Shown here: piece after piece, positions 61,154 to 64,000 of the stretch
Numbering within the stretch: position 1 is the first letter of the stretch
Layout: each line of letters starts with the position of its first letter
Origin: Syntrophobacteraceae bacterium
GTDB taxonomy: Bacteria; Desulfobacterota; Syntrophobacteria; Syntrophobacterales; Syntrophobacteraceae
Direction of reading: 5' to 3'
Assembly (NCBI GenBank): GCA_018053185.1
Contig: JAGPLX010000002.1
Location: forward strand, 1 to 64,000
Length of the DNA stretch: 64,000 nucleotides
Made by a program: the position numbers and the translations under genes
The notes under the pieces: generated by a model
The model's input: the letters and a program-made list of their open reading frames with translations, nothing else
Told to the model about the DNA's origin: nothing
Database searches by the model: none

Positions 61154-61941
61154 CGGGGATCCCACTGCAAACCATTTCCATGCGCTTTGTCCGCGTTTGG
61201 CAGCGAAACTTCATGGTCTACCGGCGGATTTGGAAGATCAATTTCCTCCCGCCTCTCCTGGAACCATTCTTCTACCTGCTTGCCTTCGGTGTGGGATTGA
61301 GCGGACTGGTGGGCAAGGTGTCGTACCAGGGACGAGACCTCTCCTACACCGCCTTCATCACTCCGGCCCTGCTCGCCATCAACATGATGCAAAACGCTTT
61401 CTTTGAAAACACCTATGCATCATTCGTTCGAATGTACTACCAGAAAACCTTTGATGCGATGATGGCCACTCCTTTATCCCTCCAGGAGATCATCCTGGCT
61501 GAAATCATCTGGGGAGCGACCAAGTCCTTCCTGGCCACGGGCGTCATGCTTTTCGTGGTGAGCCTTTTCGGTCTGGTGCACTATCCTCATGGCCTGCTGA
61601 TTCTTCCCCTGTCCTTTCTTGCAGGGATTGCCTTCGGTTCCATGGGAATGCTGTTTACCGGGATCGTCCCTTCCATCGACCTTTTCAACCTGCCGGTTTT
61701 CCTGTTCATCACGCCCATGTTTCTGTTCAGCGGGACGTTTTTCCCCCTCGAGAGCCTGCCCTCGTGGGCACAGCAACTCGCCATGGTGTTGCCTCTCACT
61801 CATCTGGTGGAAGCCACCAGACGGCTGTGTATCGGGGAACTCCCAGCAAGCCTCCTCTGGGGGCTGGGCTACCTGGTCCTCCTTTCCGCCCTTTTTTTGC
61901 CCCTCAGCACCGCCGTGATGTATCGGCGCCTGATTCACTGA
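61150..61941 (+). CDS. ABC-2 type permease, NodJ type
   Basis: A 263-residue ABC-2 permease with six hydrophobic helices. Family features are the N-terminal RVWQRNFMVYRR, the conserved FENTYASFVRM and TFDAMMATPLSLQEIILAEI cytoplasmic motifs, and the final LYPxxxLP-like segment FSGTFFPLESLPSWAQQLAMVLPLTHLVEATR. This is the NodJ pattern. With the overlapping NodI-type ATPase it should form a homodimeric exporter; the substrate is not inferable, since nodulation genes are absent. The start at 61150 is set by the ATGA overlap. Confidence 0.93.
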   Translation: MTGIPLQTISMRFVRVWQRNFMVYRRIWKINFLPPLLEPFFYLLAFGVGLSGLVGKVSYQGRDLSYTAFITPALLAINMMQNAFFENTYASFVRMYYQKTFDAMMATPLSLQEIILAEIIWGATKSFLATGVMLFVVSLFGLVHYPHGLLILPLSFLAGIAFGSMGMLFTGIVPSIDLFNLPVFLFITPMFLFSGTFFPLESLPSWAQQLAMVLPLTHLVEATRRLCIGELPASLLWGLGYLVLLSALFLPLSTAVMYRRLIH

Positions 61942-62112
61942 GCGCCATTGCCCACACACCCTGCCGATGCCGACCGCGTTCCCCGGATGGGACGGTCGTC
62001 CCGGCGAACGGGCCGGCGGTCACGAACGGCGGTTTCCGTTTATGACTGCCGGGAACGTTCTACTCACATGCCCGGTCCCGATCAATCCGGCCATGCCGTC
62101 GGGAGAAAGGAG
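61942..62112. other. Convergent intergenic region
   Basis: A 171-base gap between the convergent permease and prfB genes. No strong terminator hairpin with a T-run is visible on either strand. Confidence 0.4.
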
Positions 62113-63244
62113 CTAGGCTGCCGCGTTTCGTTCCTTGGAGCTCATCCGAGAAAGCAGATAGGCCTTGATGAACTCGTCCAGGTCGCCGTCCAGAATGTTC
62201 TCCACATCCCCCCGCTCGGTATTGGTGCGATGGTCCTTGACCAGTCGATAGGGTTGGAGAACATAGGACCGTATTTGATTTCCCCAGGCGATCTCTCCCA
62301 GGTTGTCGTGGATTTCCTGCATCTTGTCCTGCTGTGCCTGGCGCTCCCGTTCATAAAGACGGGAGCGAAGAATCTTCATGGCAATTTCCCGGTTTCGATG
62401 CTGGGATTTTTCATTCTGGCACTGGACGACAATTCCCGTCGGCAGGTGGGTGATACGAACGGCGGAGCTGGTCTTGTTCACATGCTGCCCCCCCGCCCCG
62501 CTGGCTCGATAGGTGTCCACCCGCAGATCGGAGGTCTTGATGTCGATGACGATCTCGTCATCCAGTTCGGGGTACACAAATACTGCGGCAAAGGACGTGT
62601 GGCGCCGTCCGCTGGCATCGAAAGGTGAAATCCGCACCAATCGGTGGATGCCGGTCTCCGCCTTCAAATATCCATAGGCGAAGCGCCCCGTAACGGTGAA
62701 GGTCGCATTCTTGATTCCCGCTTCCTCTCCTTCGAGCAGGTCCACCATCTGAGTCTTGAAGCCTTTTCGCTCACACCAGCGCAGGTACATCCGCAGAAGC
62801 ATCTCGGCCCAGTCCTGAGCCTCGGTGCCTCCGGCACCGGCATTGATGCTGACGATGGCATTGTGCTCGTCATTTTCTCCTCCGAGCATTCGGCGAAATT
62901 CGAGTGCCCGCAGGCTCCTGTGGATGGTCGGCAGTTTTTCCTGGACCTCCTTCAGGGTGGCCTCGTCGTTTTCCTCGAGGGCCATCTGAAGAAGAAGGTC
63001 GCATTCCTCGAAGTCCTGAAGCAGGGCTTGCCATTCCTCGAGGATTTCCAACAAGGAAGACCGCTCTTTCAGAACTTCCTTGCCCTCCTCGGGATGATCC
63101 CAGAAATCAGGTTTGAGGAGCTGTTTTTCCAGTTCAGAGGAGCGTTTCTTGCGAGCCTCGATGTCAAAGATAGCCTCCAAGGTTTTGAATGCGTTGAGAA
63201 AGTTCTTTCATATCGGATCTGATTTCCGCGATGTCCGTGTTCAT
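62113..63244 (-). CDS. prfB: Peptide chain release factor 2 with programmed +1 frameshift
   Basis: A 376-residue RF2 produced from two frames. Translation starts at ATG 63244 (AGGAGGT upstream) and reads 26 codons to GGYL, where CTT-TGA (UGA at plus 63164-63166) sits behind an internal GGAGG-like site (CTTGGAGGCTATCTTTGAC). This is the standard RF2 autoregulatory frameshift: low RF2 lets the ribosome slip +1 and continue with DIEARKKRSSELEKQ. Downstream are the stop-codon-recognition motif SPF (RISPFDASGR) and the peptidyl-hydrolysis motif GGQ (SGAGGQHVNK). It is probably co-transcribed with the upstream lnt gene. Confidence 0.96.
63164..63169 (-). promoter_or_regulatory. prfB programmed +1 frameshift site (CTTTGA)
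   Basis: On the minus strand CTT TGA, preceded by an internal ribosome-site-like GGAGG six bases upstream, matches the universal RF2 frameshift signal. The in-frame stop is UGA, the codon RF2 itself recognises. Confidence 0.95.
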
Positions 63245-63391
63245 GGCCCTGACCTCCTGCTTTTTTTTCGATTGCCCCACCGGAGCGTTCCGATGGGGTG
63301 ATAGATCGAGGGTGACACGAAGGTGCATCCCCTCGTTTTGGTTCCACGGGTCCGATACCCGATGTTACTTCACTCTGCCAAACGGCCGCCT

Positions 63392-64000
63392 CTAAAAGAT
63401 GCTTCCACGGCGTCTCTTTATCAGCGTGAAGAACAGGCAACTTCCAGCGGCGACCACACAAATCCATGCAAAAAAATCCCCCCAGGAAGCATACAGAGTT
63501 TGAATTCCCAGGGATCTCACCGGACAAACCAGAAAGCCTTCTTCGTCCAGGGGAATCCGTCCATGATCCGCTCCTGTGGCATCAAAGAGAGTGCTGATCC
63601 CCGTATTGGCTGCACGAATCAGAGACCTTCTGAACTCGATGGCGCGCCAGCGCGATATCTCCAGGTGCTGGTAGGGTGCGCTGGTCTTTCCATACCAGGC
63701 ATCGTTGGTCACATTCACCAGAGTGGCGGCTCCGTGCTTTACGGCGGACCGTGCCAGGTCCGGGAAGATTCCTTCATAGCAGATGAGAACCCCGAGAGCC
63801 CCTTTCTCGAACCGAATGGGCGCAGGATCATGCCCCGCACTAAAATCCCCCGCCGCCTGAACCAGGCGGTGAACGAAAAAAAGCAACTTCTTGAAGGGAA
63901 CATACTCCCCGAAGGGAACGAGATGCCGCTTGGCATAGGCCCCCTCGATCCTGCCGGTCGGACTCACCAGGTAGGCCCGGTTCTGAAAGCTCGGTTCCCC
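63392..64000 (-). CDS. lnt: Apolipoprotein N-acyltransferase, C-terminal part (runs off the window)
   Basis: The C-terminal 202 residues of Lnt, open to the end of the window. The nitrilase-like catalytic domain is recognisable: KRHLVPFGEYVPFKKL with the catalytic lysine region, GVLICYEGIFPDLARSAV with the catalytic cysteine (ICYE), VNVTNDAWYGKTSAPYQHL and RAANTGIST. The protein ends with a single C-terminal membrane helix (FFAWICVVAAGSCLFFTL) and a basic tail. Lnt adds the third acyl chain to lipoproteins in the inner membrane. The N-terminal membrane part lies beyond the window. prfB follows after about 150 bases on the same strand. Confidence 0.95.
   Translation of the reverse strand, partial: GEPSFQNRAYLVSPTGRIEGAYAKRHLVPFGEYVPFKKLLFFVHRLVQAAGDFSAGHDPAPIRFEKGALGVLICYEGIFPDLARSAVKHGAATLVNVTNDAWYGKTSAPYQHLEISRWRAIEFRRSLIRAANTGISTLFDATGADHGRIPLDEEGFLVCPVRSLGIQTLYASWGDFFAWICVVAAGSCLFFTLIKRRRGSIF

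Noticed and set aside
63264-63300. A terminator between lnt and prfB
   Set aside because: The CCCCA/TGGGG hairpin has the T-run on the wrong side for minus-strand transcription (A-run follows), so it is not an intrinsic terminator.
1-64000. CRISPR array
   Set aside because: No set of regularly spaced direct repeats with unique spacers was seen; the only tandem repeats are coding (26.4-29.4 kb) or two-copy.

Overview
The window is about 60% GC, densely coded on both strands and bacterial. Several traits together suggest an anaerobic Desulfobacterota (deltaproteobacterial) sulfate reducer or syntroph, possibly Syntrophobacterales-like. These are a membrane-linked heterodisulfide reductase-type (Hdr) cluster whose HdrA carries an in-frame UGA read as selenocysteine, spermidine synthesis by the carboxyspermidine route (NspC plus carboxynorspermidine synthase), a free-standing corrinoid protein, RecD2, and DUF1566/DUF5122 secreted proteins. 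The taxon is an inference; no rRNA gene is present.

Layout. 0-2.4 kb (minus): an envelope redox operon with a TlpA-like thioredoxin, a cyclic-nucleotide-binding/rhodanese membrane protein, a MauE-like membrane protein and a lipoprotein. 2.7-8.8 kb (plus): small membrane proteins, a zinc-ribbon rhomboid protease, a SYLF-domain protein, an ankyrin protein and a frameshifted ClC channel. 9.3-11.9 kb: a GAF/PAS histidine kinase and cspA with a clear terminator. 12.4-16.1 kb: an MCE lipid-transport operon (MlaE, MlaF, MlaD, PqiC-like lipoprotein). 16.5-18.2 kb (minus): a TauE/SafE permease split over two genes. 19-21.2 kb: wrbA and katA. 21.5-29.4 kb: a NarL-type two-component pair, then a 1,521-residue modular secreted protein.

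30-45 kb is mostly housekeeping: recD2, trmO, moaA, a ROK kinase, a CBS-domain gene, mreB, a GAF/degenerate-GGDEF protein, mutL-miaA, and the nspC/carboxynorspermidine synthase pair with a near-consensus sigma-70 promoter. 45.8-49.7 kb has a dynamin-like GTPase and a nitrilase-fold protein that lacks the catalytic cysteine. 50.6-56.6 kb is the most interesting locus: hdrEC (membrane domain, CxxCH motif and four Fe-S motifs), hdrB (two CCG domains) and a tandem double HdrA. The HdrA reading frame is continuous only if UGA 53636-53638 is read as selenocysteine, and a SECIS-like hairpin follows it. The three proteins plausibly form one complex linking a membrane electron carrier to cytoplasmic flavin/Fe-S chemistry.

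56.6-64 kb holds a truncated IS256-type element, tRNA-Trp, the corrinoid protein, a frameshifted aquaporin, a DUF167 gene, a NodI/NodJ-type ABC exporter, prfB with its programmed +1 frameshift, and the C-terminal part of lnt running off the window. Two unrelated dispersed repeats each have one copy at 16.3-18.6 kb and one at 57.2-59.5 kb, in the same order.
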